Below are positions 34,698 through 43,736 of a DNA stretch of 64,000 bases, piece after piece. How positions within the stretch are numbered: position 1 is the first letter of the stretch; each line of letters opens with the position of its first letter. Origin of the DNA: an uncultured Candidatus Saccharibacteria bacterium (GTDB lineage: Bacteria; Patescibacteriota; Saccharimonadia; Saccharimonadales; Saccharimonadaceae); NCBI GenBank assembly GCA_938036825.1, contig CALHWD010000018.1:1-64000 (forward strand). Direction: 5' to 3'. A program made the translations under genes and the position numbers. The notes below the pieces were generated by a model. It was given only the letters and a program-made list of their open reading frames with translations. It did not search any database and had not been told where the DNA came from.

Positions 34698-35083
34698 ATA
34701 TATACCTGTCTGCCCACTGTATACTCAGACGACAAAATAGTAAGAATAGGGTTTTCGTATATTATACGACTGTTAAATCATACTCTGTAGATGAGTGTTT
34801 TTTGGCGTCGTAACGTTTGTGAAATGAATTGCAAAACACTCGCCTCCATATTCGCACAAACGATATATTTTGTAGCAAAATAGCACCCCTTTTAGCGCGC
34901 AGCGAGGGGTGCTATTGAGTAGTAGAGATGGGGCGGCGTGGGTGTGGTTCGTCTTGCGACGTAACGCCGCGTTTTGTACTGCAAGATACCGCTCATGCTA
35001 TAGCAATTGAAAAATCCGACGAAATGTGTACACTTATATAATAACGTATATAAGCACGGATAGTGCAGACTGAGGAGATAGGA
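34698..35083 (+). other. Gene-free region before the GH16 gene
   Basis: About 385 nt. Holds a 10-bp stem hairpin at 34881-34914 and an AT-rich stretch with candidate promoter sequence near 35035-35050. No gene seen. Confidence 0.55.
34881..34914. terminator. Hairpin after the WhiB gene pair
   Basis: Stem tagcacccct/aggggtgcta with a 14-nt loop. T-run only on the minus strand, so terminator function for the WhiB genes is uncertain. Confidence 0.45.
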
Positions 35084-36307
35084 GTGCAGCGACGAGGTGG
35101 GTTAGTGAGTGGAGTGATGAGTGTGCTCATTGCGGGTGTTGTGTCGGTGATGTTTGGTGGGGTTGCCCAGGCGCAGCAGTGGCAGATGGTGTATAACGAG
35201 GAGTTTACGACGCCACTGTCGAATTGGAAGATTCTTCAGCAAAATAAAGATAATTATGGCAAGGAGCATTTGGCATATAGCGCTCATAACGTTGCGGTGA
35301 CTAACGGCGCTTTGCAGATTACGACCCGGCGTCACTGCGTGTCGAGTGTGGCTGAGCCACTGGGCGATAGTAATGCGAGCCAAGACCCGTGCCCGTCTGG
35401 CAAGATGACACGCTACCAGAGTGGGCGAGTGGAGTCGGGTCGGGTGCTCGATGGGCATAAACCATTCCGCGTCGAGGTACGAGCGAAGATTAATTGGAAT
35501 GGCGAGAATGGGACGCGTCCAGCTATTTGGCTGCGCAATAGTGTGACACTTGCCAACTGCAGCGACAACAAGCAAGCGAATGACCCCTATGGTGAGCTCG
35601 ACATACTGGAGTGGTATTCATGGACACCGACCTATACATGGTCGACGACGCATATTCGTTGTTACCACAGCCCGTCATCACAGATATGGAAGACGAAGGG
35701 GTTAGGACATAGCCGAGAGAACCTACTGCCGTCCCCAGTGACGTTGGCGAACAACTGGCATGTCTGGGCGACGGAATATGATGGTGAGACGGTCAAATTC
35801 TTTGTTGATAACCAGCCGGTGCTGGTGTATAACTATCGAGCGGGCGATGAGAAGAGTCATCCAACCGCTCGGGTCCCAGCAGAAAAACCAGCAAAAATGG
35901 GCATGGATGTGAATCAATTTAGGCAGGTCTTTGACGATACGTGGTATGTTATTCTCAACGATTACGTGGAGTGGAAGAGTGAGGAGCACCCACCCGACTC
36001 ATCGAAGAAGTTTGCCAACCAGACCTTCCTTATCGACTATGTCAAGATATACCAAAGTGGTACTCCAACTACTAGTGAAAAGCCACCAGAAAAAAAGGAC
36101 GACAAGAAAGATAAAAAGCCTGGCACTAAACGGATGACGGTGAAGAAGAAAAAGGATACGTTTACTGCCAAGGGTCCGCTGGCTGAGCTGATGAGCAACT
36201 TTGTGCCGGCACTGCTGCTGAGCCTGTGTTTACTGCTTATCGCACTGGCTGGCTGGTTGGTATGGTGGTGGCGACGGCGACGCCACCGCACTCCGCCTAC
36301 GCCGTAG
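35084..36307 (+). CDS. Membrane-anchored GH16-family glycoside hydrolase
   Basis: 407 aa from the GTG that follows GAGGAG by 6 nt. Signal peptide to about residue 33 (ending GVAQAQ). Concanavalin-like GH16 domain at about 35-330 with the beta-bulge catalytic motif E171-L-D173-I-L-E176 (GELDILEWY), where the first Glu is nucleophile and the last acid/base in the family. Then a Lys/Asp/Pro-rich spacer (330-370), one span (about 372-395) and a basic tail (WRRRRHR), anchoring the enzyme on the cell surface. GH16 enzymes cut beta-1,3/1,4-glucans or galactans; the substrate is unknown. The anchor matches that of the gene at 55336. Confidence 0.88.
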   Translation: MQRRGGLVSGVMSVLIAGVVSVMFGGVAQAQQWQMVYNEEFTTPLSNWKILQQNKDNYGKEHLAYSAHNVAVTNGALQITTRRHCVSSVAEPLGDSNASQDPCPSGKMTRYQSGRVESGRVLDGHKPFRVEVRAKINWNGENGTRPAIWLRNSVTLANCSDNKQANDPYGELDILEWYSWTPTYTWSTTHIRCYHSPSSQIWKTKGLGHSRENLLPSPVTLANNWHVWATEYDGETVKFFVDNQPVLVYNYRAGDEKSHPTARVPAEKPAKMGMDVNQFRQVFDDTWYVILNDYVEWKSEEHPPDSSKKFANQTFLIDYVKIYQSGTPTTSEKPPEKKDDKKDKKPGTKRMTVKKKKDTFTAKGPLAELMSNFVPALLLSLCLLLIALAGWLVWWWRRRRHRTPPTP

Positions 36308-36368
36308 TTGGAGGGCAGGGAGCAGGGTAGAGGTGCCGCGCGAGGATGTTTCCGCACGGCACCAATGC

Positions 36369-36374
36369 TATACT
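36369..36374 (+). promoter_or_regulatory. -10 box 6 nt before polA
   Basis: tgcTATACT, spacer agaact, ATG. Confidence 0.6.
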
Positions 36375-36380
36375 AGAACT

Positions 36381-38948
36381 ATGATGAAGCGCCTAGTGAT
36401 TATTGATGGCAAAAGTGTGTTCTACCGTGGGTACTATGCCATGCCCAACCTTTCGACGGCCGATGGGACGCCAACTGGCGGGGTGTATGGCTTTGCGGCG
36501 CTGAGCCTGGAGCTGATCAAGCGCCTCCAGCCAGACTATGTGTGCGTGGCGTGGGATAAGCCCAAGACGAATATTCGCCGCCGTCTTGCCATTTACGACC
36601 AATACAAGGCTGGTCGCAAGCCGGCTCCGCCAGATTTTTACGTCCAGATACCGCTACTCCATGAGCTTTTGCAGGCGTTTGGTTGGCCGCTGTATGAGTT
36701 TGATGATTATGAGGCAGACGATATTATGGCGACGCTCGATGCTCAGGCTGAGCAGGAGGGGGATATCGAGACGTATCTCATTACGAGCGATCTTGACGCC
36801 TTGCAAATACTCGACCAAAATACCTATCTCTATGCCCTCAAGAAAGGCTTGACTAATATCGACAAATTCGACGTTCCCGCCTTTGAGCAGCGCTATGGTA
36901 TTCGGATTGGCCAGTTCCTCGACTTCAAGAGCCTCAAGGGCGATGCGTCGGATAATATCCCGGGCGTGCCAGGCGTGGGAGAGAAGACGGCGGTTAAGCT
37001 GCTGCAGCAATTCGATACGCTTGACAACCTTTATGATAACCTCTGGCAGGTCAAGGATACGCTGCGGCGCAAGCTGGAGCAGGGCAAAGATTCGGCCTAT
37101 ATGAGCCGCGAGCTAGCCCGGCTATATACCGATGCACCAGTGACGCTTGATCGAGCAGCGATGGCAATGGATAACTGTGACCCAGCGGCGGTGCGGGCGA
37201 TGTTGCAGCGGCTGGAGTTTCGTAGTTTGCTGCGCCAACTCCCGCCACAGATGCAAGCGGCAGAGAACACTCAGTCATCTGATGCACCGGTGGTGCAGCA
37301 TGCGACTGAGTTGCCTGCTCACCAGGCTAAGGCGCTCTTCCTGATGGCCAAAGAGCTGCTGGTCTGGCCGGTCGAGGGCGGCGTCTGGGTGAGCCACGAG
37401 CGAGGCAAGGCGGCCCGCCTGAGTTGGCGTGATGCGATTGATGTTATCCCGCATGTGCCGATTGTTGGGCACCGCACCAAGGAATTATTACGCCACTTGC
37501 TTACCCGTGGCGTGCGGCAGCTGCCAGTCGTGAAGCATGATACTGCCCAAGGGTCGTTTTTGCTTAATCCCCTGCGCACGTCGCGGGCACTGGCTGATCT
37601 CGCAGGGCTGGAGTCGCTTGATGACCCACGCCTTGCTATTAGTGCGCTGTGGGCGGTGTACGATGAGCAAACTCAGGCGTTTGATGCGCTGCCCGAGCTT
37701 GCCCGAGTGGCCCGGACAATGGACTTTCCGCTTATTCCTGTGCTAGCGCGAATGGAGTGGCGCGGTATCCGGCTTGATAGCCGCACACTTGCGGCGATGC
37801 AGCGCACCTTGAGTAGCGAGATCGCCGAGTTGCAGCAGCAGATCTATGGCATGGTGGGGTATGAGCTTAATATTGGCAGCCCGGCCCAACTGGCCGAGGC
37901 GCTCTTCGTCAAGCTTCAGCTGCCAACAGCGGGCATTAAGAAGGGCAAGACGGGTTACTCGACGAGCCAGAAGGAGCTAGACAAGCTCCGGCCACATCAC
38001 CCGATTATTGGGCTGGTGGAGCGCTACCGCGAGCTGACGAAGCTGCAAAATACGTATGTCGAGGCGCTGCCACAGCTGACCGACGACGCGGGCTATATCC
38101 ACACCACCTTCAACCAAGATGTGGTAGCGACGGGCCGGCTCAGTAGTACCGACCCAAATTTGCAAAACATCCCGATTCGCAGTGAACTGGGGCGACACGT
38201 TCGCGATGCCTTTGTGCCAGCGCCGGGCAATGTGTTTGTCAATGCCGACTATTCGCAGTTTGAGCTGCGCCTAGCGGCCGTGCTGTCGGGGGAGGAGGCA
38301 ATGATTCGCGATTTTAATACCGATATTGATATCCACGCGAACACGGCCGCCCAGGTGTATGGGGTACCACTCGACGTGGTGACAAAGGAGCAGCGCCGCC
38401 GGGCCAAGGTAGTGAATTTTGGGGTGCTGTATGGGATGAGCCAGCATGGCCTGGCCGCCGCCGCGCAGATGAGCTATGCTGAAGCGCAGCACTTCATCGA
38501 TGAATACTACCGCCTCCGGCCGAAGCTCAAGGCCTATATGGCGCAGACCATCCAGCAGGCGCACGATACAGGCTTTGTCCAGACGCTGTTTGGCCGCCGC
38601 CGCTGGACACCGGATGTTGCGTCGCGCAACTTTGCAGTGCGCAGTGCTGCCGAGCGGGCGGCTGCCAATATGCCGATCCAAGGTACCGAGGCCGACCTCA
38701 TGAAGCTCGCCATGCTGGCGGTGGAAGATAAGCTGGCTCAGGCTGGGGAGCAGCTAGCCGATGGCGATGGCCAGCCGCTGGGCTGGCAGGTGGTGCAGAT
38801 TCACGATAGCATTATGGTTGAGTGCCCGCGCGCCCACGCCGAGCAGGTGAGCCACATCCTGCGCGAGACAATGGAAAATATCTACCCGCAGCTTGGCGTT
38901 AAGCTCAAAGTCGACGTCTCGATTGGTGATAATTGGGGACAGGTCTAA
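36381..38948 (+). CDS. polA: DNA polymerase I
   Basis: 855 aa. N-terminal 5'-3' exonuclease (residues 1-290; LVIIDGKSVFYRGYYAM, then DDYEADDIMATL, ITSDLDALQIL, SLKGDASDNIPGVPGVGEKTA) has its metal-binding acidic residues. The central 3'-5' exonuclease region (about 310-460) lacks the DxE motif, so no proofreading is expected. Polymerase: motif A D623 (NADYSQFELRL), motif B (AKVVNFGVLYGMS) and motif C H808-D809-S810, where most relatives have HDE. Catalytic aspartates are kept. Roles: Okazaki fragment maturation and repair synthesis. Leaderless start chosen from the -10 box and the conserved N-terminus. Confidence 0.97.
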   Translation: MMKRLVIIDGKSVFYRGYYAMPNLSTADGTPTGGVYGFAALSLELIKRLQPDYVCVAWDKPKTNIRRRLAIYDQYKAGRKPAPPDFYVQIPLLHELLQAFGWPLYEFDDYEADDIMATLDAQAEQEGDIETYLITSDLDALQILDQNTYLYALKKGLTNIDKFDVPAFEQRYGIRIGQFLDFKSLKGDASDNIPGVPGVGEKTAVKLLQQFDTLDNLYDNLWQVKDTLRRKLEQGKDSAYMSRELARLYTDAPVTLDRAAMAMDNCDPAAVRAMLQRLEFRSLLRQLPPQMQAAENTQSSDAPVVQHATELPAHQAKALFLMAKELLVWPVEGGVWVSHERGKAARLSWRDAIDVIPHVPIVGHRTKELLRHLLTRGVRQLPVVKHDTAQGSFLLNPLRTSRALADLAGLESLDDPRLAISALWAVYDEQTQAFDALPELARVARTMDFPLIPVLARMEWRGIRLDSRTLAAMQRTLSSEIAELQQQIYGMVGYELNIGSPAQLAEALFVKLQLPTAGIKKGKTGYSTSQKELDKLRPHHPIIGLVERYRELTKLQNTYVEALPQLTDDAGYIHTTFNQDVVATGRLSSTDPNLQNIPIRSELGRHVRDAFVPAPGNVFVNADYSQFELRLAAVLSGEEAMIRDFNTDIDIHANTAAQVYGVPLDVVTKEQRRRAKVVNFGVLYGMSQHGLAAAAQMSYAEAQHFIDEYYRLRPKLKAYMAQTIQQAHDTGFVQTLFGRRRWTPDVASRNFAVRSAAERAAANMPIQGTEADLMKLAMLAVEDKLAQAGEQLADGDGQPLGWQVVQIHDSIMVECPRAHAEQVSHILRETMENIYPQLGVKLKVDVSIGDNWGQV

Positions 38949-38960
38949 GAACACCAACCG

Positions 38961-38969
38961 AACAGAGGT
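38961..38969 (+). repeat. AACAGAGGT motif copy 3
   Basis: Between polA and the next gene, about 30 nt before a TATAAT box. Confidence 0.5.
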
Positions 38970-39042
38970 CAGACTATAGACAAAGTATCGAGAGTGGTGT
39001 ATAATCTGGGCCATCACAAGCAAAGCAGAATAGAGGTTGGGC

Positions 39043-39846
39043 ATGGCACAAAGAGAAGCAGTAGATACATCATTTTCTAATGGTGAAGAGCGAGCTGGCC
39101 TTGAGCTGCCCGATCCGCACGATCCAGAGGCGTCTGCTGATAGCCTCGATCGCTCTGCCTACCAGGCGACGCACGATGCTATCGTCGAGGCGGCCCAGGC
39201 GAGTGGCGAGTTGCAACCCCTGACTGAGGCGGAGATGGAGCGGCGGGCAGCGAACGAAGGAGTGGCGCGTCAGCTATTTGAAGCAGAGGTGCAGAGAGAA
39301 GAGAGAGAAATTGAGGGTCGATTGGCAGATCAATCCCTGGATAAAAAAGAGCGAGAGAAGCTTGACGCTCGGCTCGACAAGTTGCGCGCGATAGAAAAGA
39401 AGGGGCCAACGTATGGCTTTTTGTATGATCCGGCAGGTAATATGGGCACTCTAAAGCATTATGAATTTGGCTCGATGGATCTGGCCGATTGGCGAGTGGT
39501 CTGCTGTGATGTGGGTGGAGAACCGTATGAGGCGCGAGTGACCGATGCATGCCAATTTACTCGTGATACATTTGGTGCAACTGGCCTTGTGCCAGGTGGT
39601 GCGACGGCTCGGATAGTTGTGACAACAACGAGTGAGCAGGGAACAACGCAATACGTTATTGACTGTTATGAAGGGAAGTCACCTTTGGTTGTGGCGGTTG
39701 AAACACCGAGTAAGGGTGGTGACCGCACGGTGACGCCATATTTGGCAGATTGGAGTCGGAGTGGTACTGCAACGGATGAGGTGGATAGAAGTAACTCACA
39801 GGATGACTTGCTACAGGATAATGGTGAGATTGTCCGCGCAGCATAA
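39043..39846 (+). CDS. Hypothetical cytoplasmic protein
   Basis: 267 aa, not recognised. Residues 1-60 acidic and disordered; 60-125 a charged helix with coiled-coil character (EAEVQREEREIEGRLADQSLD); 125-235 a compact, strand-rich domain with conserved-looking aromatic and Gly residues and three cysteines (RVVCCDVGG, ACQFT). No signal or membrane span. Preceded by TATAAT and a weak GAGG-like ribosome-binding site. Monocistronic before the large gene-free region. Confidence 0.68.
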   Translation: MAQREAVDTSFSNGEERAGLELPDPHDPEASADSLDRSAYQATHDAIVEAAQASGELQPLTEAEMERRAANEGVARQLFEAEVQREEREIEGRLADQSLDKKEREKLDARLDKLRAIEKKGPTYGFLYDPAGNMGTLKHYEFGSMDLADWRVVCCDVGGEPYEARVTDACQFTRDTFGATGLVPGGATARIVVTTTSEQGTTQYVIDCYEGKSPLVVAVETPSKGGDRTVTPYLADWSRSGTATDEVDRSNSQDDLLQDNGEIVRAA

Positions 39847-40298
39847 GCGAGATGTGTGAGGTGTGCCAGATACCGTAGTAAGCAGGCAACCTTCATCTTC
39901 TTCGCTACCTACCGCTCAGCGAGCAGGTAATTTCCTAGCTGGAGTAACGAGTGTGGTATATGTCTATATGTCGCACGTAACTTGCTGTAGTATCTGCGGT
40001 TCTCGTACTGTCGAATAAGGAGACTTGTTGGTTTGTGCTCGAGTTTTATGTGGCTGTTATTGCGGCGCGTGCCAAGACTAGGCTAGAGAAGAACAGTAGA
40101 CGAGTATGTCAGCTTGATTGAGCAGCAACACCGAAGCTTTTGATAGGCAGCTCGCGTTCTAAGACGGTAGGTGTGCAGCAATTCTGAGAATCGCGTCCTG
40201 TCTTTGTCGTCATACACGAGACTCAGATGCTCTTACTACTATTTATGACATACCCTTTTGCTTGCTCTGTAGCTCCATGTAGTAACTCTTTTACATAG
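39847..40298. other. Gene-free region, first part
   Basis: About 450 nt of mixed composition with no open frame of merit, no tRNA-like or tmRNA-like fold and no long repeat visible. It leads into the G-less tract. Confidence 0.6.
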
Positions 40299-40535
40299 CT
40301 TCTCCTTTTTTATTTATTCATATGTTTCTATACTTATCTCTCTATCTCTTTATCTATCTCTATTTATTTAATCTATCTTTATTTATTTATTTATTCTCTT
40401 TCTCTTTATTTCCTTATCTTTATATTTCTTTATTTATCTTTATCCTTATTTATTTCTCTATCTTTACCTATATCTCCCTATACATCCATATATCCATATC
40501 GATTTCTCTCCTATTATATATAAATATATAAAAAG
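40299..40535 (+). repeat. Nearly G-less low-complexity tract
   Basis: 237 nt with only two G on the plus strand, and none at all from 40325 to 40500. Built from degenerate units such as TTTAT, TATCT and CTTTAT. The open frame across it translates to a Leu/Ile/Tyr/Ser-only sequence and is not considered a gene. Confidence 0.85.
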
Positions 40536-40578
40536 AAGAGAAAAAGAACCCACGCTAACAGAGAAAAAACAGGGTAAC

Positions 40579-40604
40579 TATAGTACAAATCGATTTGTAC
40601 TATA
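40579..40604. repeat. 26-bp perfect palindrome
   Basis: Inverted arms TATAGTACAAATC and GATTTGTACTATA with no spacer. It sits between the G-less tract and a G-run cluster. Typical of an operator, a recombinase site or another dimeric-protein site. Confidence 0.85.
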
Positions 40605-40608
40605 TGTT

Positions 40609-40625
40609 GGGAGGGGGAGGGAGGG
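40609..40625 (+). other. G-quadruplex motif
   Basis: Four G-runs of at least three (GGG A GGGGG A GGG A GGG) with single-base loops, a strong predicted parallel quadruplex, 5 nt after the palindrome. Confidence 0.8.
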
Positions 40626-40848
40626 AAATAGCGATGTTTTGGTCGATATATAGTGAACGAAGAGAAGCAGCAGAGCAGGTGATCTAGCGAGAGAAACGTT
40701 CGCCTGCAGGTTGACGAAGGAGAAGTGGGAGAGGGAGCGTAAGGCGACTAATAGGTTGTGCGATTTGGGCGGAGCTAGCTTGACTTTTCTTGCTGGAGGT
40801 TCTATTGTGTAACAAACGAATAACAATACACTCACGGAGATACCCCTT

Positions 40849-42111
40849 ATGACCTTAGTACCGCCAAATGGCAGAGATTTGAGCCCAGATCAGCTATGGG
40901 CACTCAAGATGGAGCAGCGCCGCAAAGGATACGATAAAACAGCCACGCAGCAACAAGCCGAAAATGAAGCTGCCGTTAATAGTCTCTACGCCGGCCTTGG
41001 TGGCAACAGTGCGCCCAGCGGCACTACCTTCGACAAAATAGACAACGCCACCACGCCAGAGAATAGCAACCCGCGGATGGATGACCTTGCAAGGCAGGTG
41101 GATGCGCTGTATAAGCCACACAACGAGGCTGAAGCGATCGTTGCTGGTGTGTATGATGACCTAAACAACAAGACTGATCCTGAAGTGGCTGATGATATTG
41201 AGCGCGATACACCCCTACCAGAGCAGGAGCCACAAACGGATGAAGAGGAAGACAACAAAGGCACACACTTCTTCTCAAACAACCCTGCCATCAACACTGT
41301 GAGTGTGACGAAGAAACTCGATGGTGAGACGGCAGAAACATTGCGCCAAGCCAATGGTGGCTCGACACTTGGTGCTCGAGAGGAAGTAGGCAATCTTGTC
41401 AAGACAATCAACGATCAGCCAACGAGGCATCAGTTTGAAAAACAAAAAACAGCTACAACTGCAGCAGTTGAGAACGCTGGCTTTGACGTTGATGACAAGA
41501 CAGAAGCACGTGTTAATAAACTGACGACTGTTGCAGCGATTGATGCAGCGGTGGAAGAGCAAAAAACGGGCACCGACACAATGAACGAGCAAAACGCGCG
41601 TGATCATGGCAAATTGCTGAACCACCACGAGTCGTACAAGCTAGTGTGTGCTGCACTGGGCGAAGAGCTGCTCGATAGTGTGAAGAATGGTGAGATGACC
41701 TTTGATGACATAAAGCAGGCTGATCCATTGATTGCGCAGCGGGTAAGTGACTATAACGATGGTATTTTTACCGCCCATGACGCAGCAGCCAGTGATGCCA
41801 CAATTGATGATCTTGCGATGATTGGGGAGCTGATTAACCGCTCACCAGCCATGCAGGAGCTCATCCGCAACAAGGACGAAGCAAAGCAGCGAACCGAGGA
41901 GCAGCCCGCCACGCACAATGCTCAACCTCATACGCCGAACAAAGATGACAAGAATAAGGGCGATATGCTCGCGCAAAACCACTCAAATGTATTTGTTGAG
42001 ACGTCGTCTCATCGTTCCTTTGCCAAGAAGCCCGCACATACACCACTCCAAAAGAATACGAAAACAACCAACACATTCCTTGGTAGTGAACAGCGTGTTA
42101 GCTGGTACTAG
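40849..42111 (+). CDS. Large hydrophilic hypothetical protein
   Basis: 420 aa, not recognised. Highly polar with few aromatics, rich in Asn, Asp, Thr, Glu and Lys. Acidic run TDEEEDNKG near residue 127 and a basic Thr/Asn/Pro C-terminus. The middle (about 165-350) is mostly helical. No signal, no span, one cysteine. GGAG lies 10 nt before the ATG. It follows the structural region of 40.3-40.6 kb. Confidence 0.62.
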   Translation: MTLVPPNGRDLSPDQLWALKMEQRRKGYDKTATQQQAENEAAVNSLYAGLGGNSAPSGTTFDKIDNATTPENSNPRMDDLARQVDALYKPHNEAEAIVAGVYDDLNNKTDPEVADDIERDTPLPEQEPQTDEEEDNKGTHFFSNNPAINTVSVTKKLDGETAETLRQANGGSTLGAREEVGNLVKTINDQPTRHQFEKQKTATTAAVENAGFDVDDKTEARVNKLTTVAAIDAAVEEQKTGTDTMNEQNARDHGKLLNHHESYKLVCAALGEELLDSVKNGEMTFDDIKQADPLIAQRVSDYNDGIFTAHDAAASDATIDDLAMIGELINRSPAMQELIRNKDEAKQRTEEQPATHNAQPHTPNKDDKNKGDMLAQNHSNVFVETSSHRSFAKKPAHTPLQKNTKTTNTFLGSEQRVSWY

Positions 42112-42297
42112 CTTGTAGCGTCGGTGCTGAGTATTCGAGGAAGCCGTGGGGATAGGCTATTGCTAGTTGTATGACTCTTGAGCAAACCAAGTGCCCGAGG
42201 TGTGAATGATGAGTCGTATTTTGCGGTGGAGTAGCTTGGCAAGTGTCTTATAGCCTAGATTACTATCAGAAGTGTTGAGTTTTCCTGGGGTTTGTGG

Positions 42298-42303
42298 TAC
42301 TGT
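42298..42303 (+). promoter_or_regulatory. -10 box 6 nt before 42310
   Basis: TACTGT, spacer atttcc, ATG; a weaker match than most. Confidence 0.35.
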
Positions 42304-42309
42304 ATTTCC

Positions 42310-42915
42310 ATGTATAAAGGCGAGCGGCCAAAAGTTTTTCCGATTATTGTCACTATCTTGGTGATTTCGTTGGTGGTGGCAGCGGTGGCGTCGGTCATCC
42401 GTATGGTGGCGACCCGCCAGGAATCGAATAACACCAACACGCAGCAATCAGCCGAGAGCTTCTATGACCAAGTGGTGGCGCACAACGCGACCAACAGTGT
42501 CCGCTGGACGGTGCGTGGGCCGATTGTGGCAGACGAGACCTTCCGCTCGTACCAGATCGAGATTTCGCCCAATAAGCGGACATATACGGTGTATCAAGGC
42601 TACTTAGACAAGCAGCTCGACCGCAAAGAGTTTGAGAACAACCAGCAGGCCTACGAGCAGCTCGTGTATGCCCTGAGCAAGGCGCAGATCCAAGATACGC
42701 GCACGGTGGATGATGACGACGTGCGTGGGGTGTGTGCGACTGGTGGGCGGCTCTATACCTTCGAGACGATGGAGAGCGGCACGACGAAGACGCGCATCTG
42801 GACATCGAGCTGTCAAGGTTCGCCCGGCTCGATGAAGGCCGATGTACCTAAGATTCATGCACTCTTTGCTAACCAGATCCCTGGCTTTGCACCGATGTTT
42901 GATAAGACGCAATAA
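42310..42915 (+). CDS. N-terminally anchored hypothetical protein
   Basis: 201 aa. Basic start (MYKGERPK), one span at about residues 10-32 (FPIIVTILVISLVVAAVASVI), then an exported domain of about 165 residues with two cysteines (GVCATGG and SSCQGS), which could form a disulfide. Alternating polar and aromatic strands suggest a beta-rich fold. No family recognised. Probably a surface protein held by its uncleaved signal anchor. Confidence 0.7.
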   Translation: MYKGERPKVFPIIVTILVISLVVAAVASVIRMVATRQESNNTNTQQSAESFYDQVVAHNATNSVRWTVRGPIVADETFRSYQIEISPNKRTYTVYQGYLDKQLDRKEFENNQQAYEQLVYALSKAQIQDTRTVDDDDVRGVCATGGRLYTFETMESGTTKTRIWTSSCQGSPGSMKADVPKIHALFANQIPGFAPMFDKTQ

Positions 42916-43016
42916 AAAGGCGCTGCACGGCTGACATCTGGGACTCAAGTTCTAAGTAACCTCCACGATTTTGTACCGCGTCTCGCTACGTTCTCATCGA
43001 GTGGAATATTATATGG

Positions 43017-43041
43017 GCCGACATTCTGCTCGTATGTCGGC
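43017..43041. other. Hairpin in the gap before the HAD gene
   Basis: Stem gccgaca/tgtcggc with an 11-nt loop and no T-run. The 245-nt gap (42916-43160) otherwise shows nothing clear. Confidence 0.4.
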
Positions 43042-43147
43042 TTCGTGTGCTGGGCTTAAAAGAAATTATGATAATCTTCTTTCATACTCCATCAGGCGCA
43101 GTGATAGGGAAGAAGAGCTCATGCTAGCCACACTCTATTGCCAATGA

Positions 43148-43153
43148 TATAAT
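43148..43153 (+). promoter_or_regulatory. -10 box 7 nt before the HAD gene
   Basis: TATAAT, spacer cgagcgt, ATG. Confidence 0.6.
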
Positions 43154-43160
43154 CGAGCGT

Positions 43161-43736
43161 ATGATTCGTGCAGTAATTTTTGATTGTTTTGGCGTGCTCT
43201 ATGGTGGAAGTATCGAGGTGCTGATGGCGCAGTGTCCACCGGATCGCCGAGCCGAACTAGAGGATATTAACAAGCAGTCGGACTATGGCTATATCTCACG
43301 GCAGGAATTTATTACAGAGGTGGCGCGATTGGTAGAACAAACGCCAGCTCAGATAGCGGCGTTGCTTGAGCAGGTGCATGTGCGCAATAGCGAGCTGATC
43401 GCCATGATCCACACGCTGCGCCAGCGTTACCCAGCCATCAAAATAGGACTACTGAGCAATGTGGGGAGCGATACGATCGAGCGGCTGTTTACTCCTGATG
43501 AGCTGCGCCAGCTCTTTGATGCCGTGGTGCTCTCGTATGCCGAGCATGTTGCCAAGCCAAGCCGCGAAGCCTTCGAACTAGCAGCAGATCGGCTCGGTGT
43601 GCCGCCTGGCCAGTGCGTGATGATCGACGACCGGCTCGACAACTGCTCTGGGGCTGAAGCTGCTGGCATGCGTGCTATCCTCCATACAGCCAATAGCCGC
43701 ACGATGGCCGAGCTTGAGGAGCTACTGGGGGAGTGA
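43161..43736 (+). CDS. HAD-superfamily hydrolase
   Basis: 191 aa, subfamily IA-like with a helical cap (residues 15-85). Motif I is FDCFGVL: the nucleophile Asp is present but the usual second Asp (D-x-D) is replaced by Phe, so phosphatase activity may be changed or lost. Motif II LLSNVG, motif III lysine in AKPSREAF and motif IV MIDDRLDN are intact. First gene of a tight cluster with a membrane protein, mutM and holA. Confidence 0.85.
   Translation: MIRAVIFDCFGVLYGGSIEVLMAQCPPDRRAELEDINKQSDYGYISRQEFITEVARLVEQTPAQIAALLEQVHVRNSELIAMIHTLRQRYPAIKIGLLSNVGSDTIERLFTPDELRQLFDAVVLSYAEHVAKPSREAFELAADRLGVPPGQCVMIDDRLDNCSGAEAAGMRAILHTANSRTMAELEELLGE

Noticed and set aside
40322..40531. Open frame giving a Leu/Ile/Tyr/Ser-only 69-residue product
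   Set aside because: It is the translation of the G-less low-complexity tract. No ribosome-binding site and no real protein composition.
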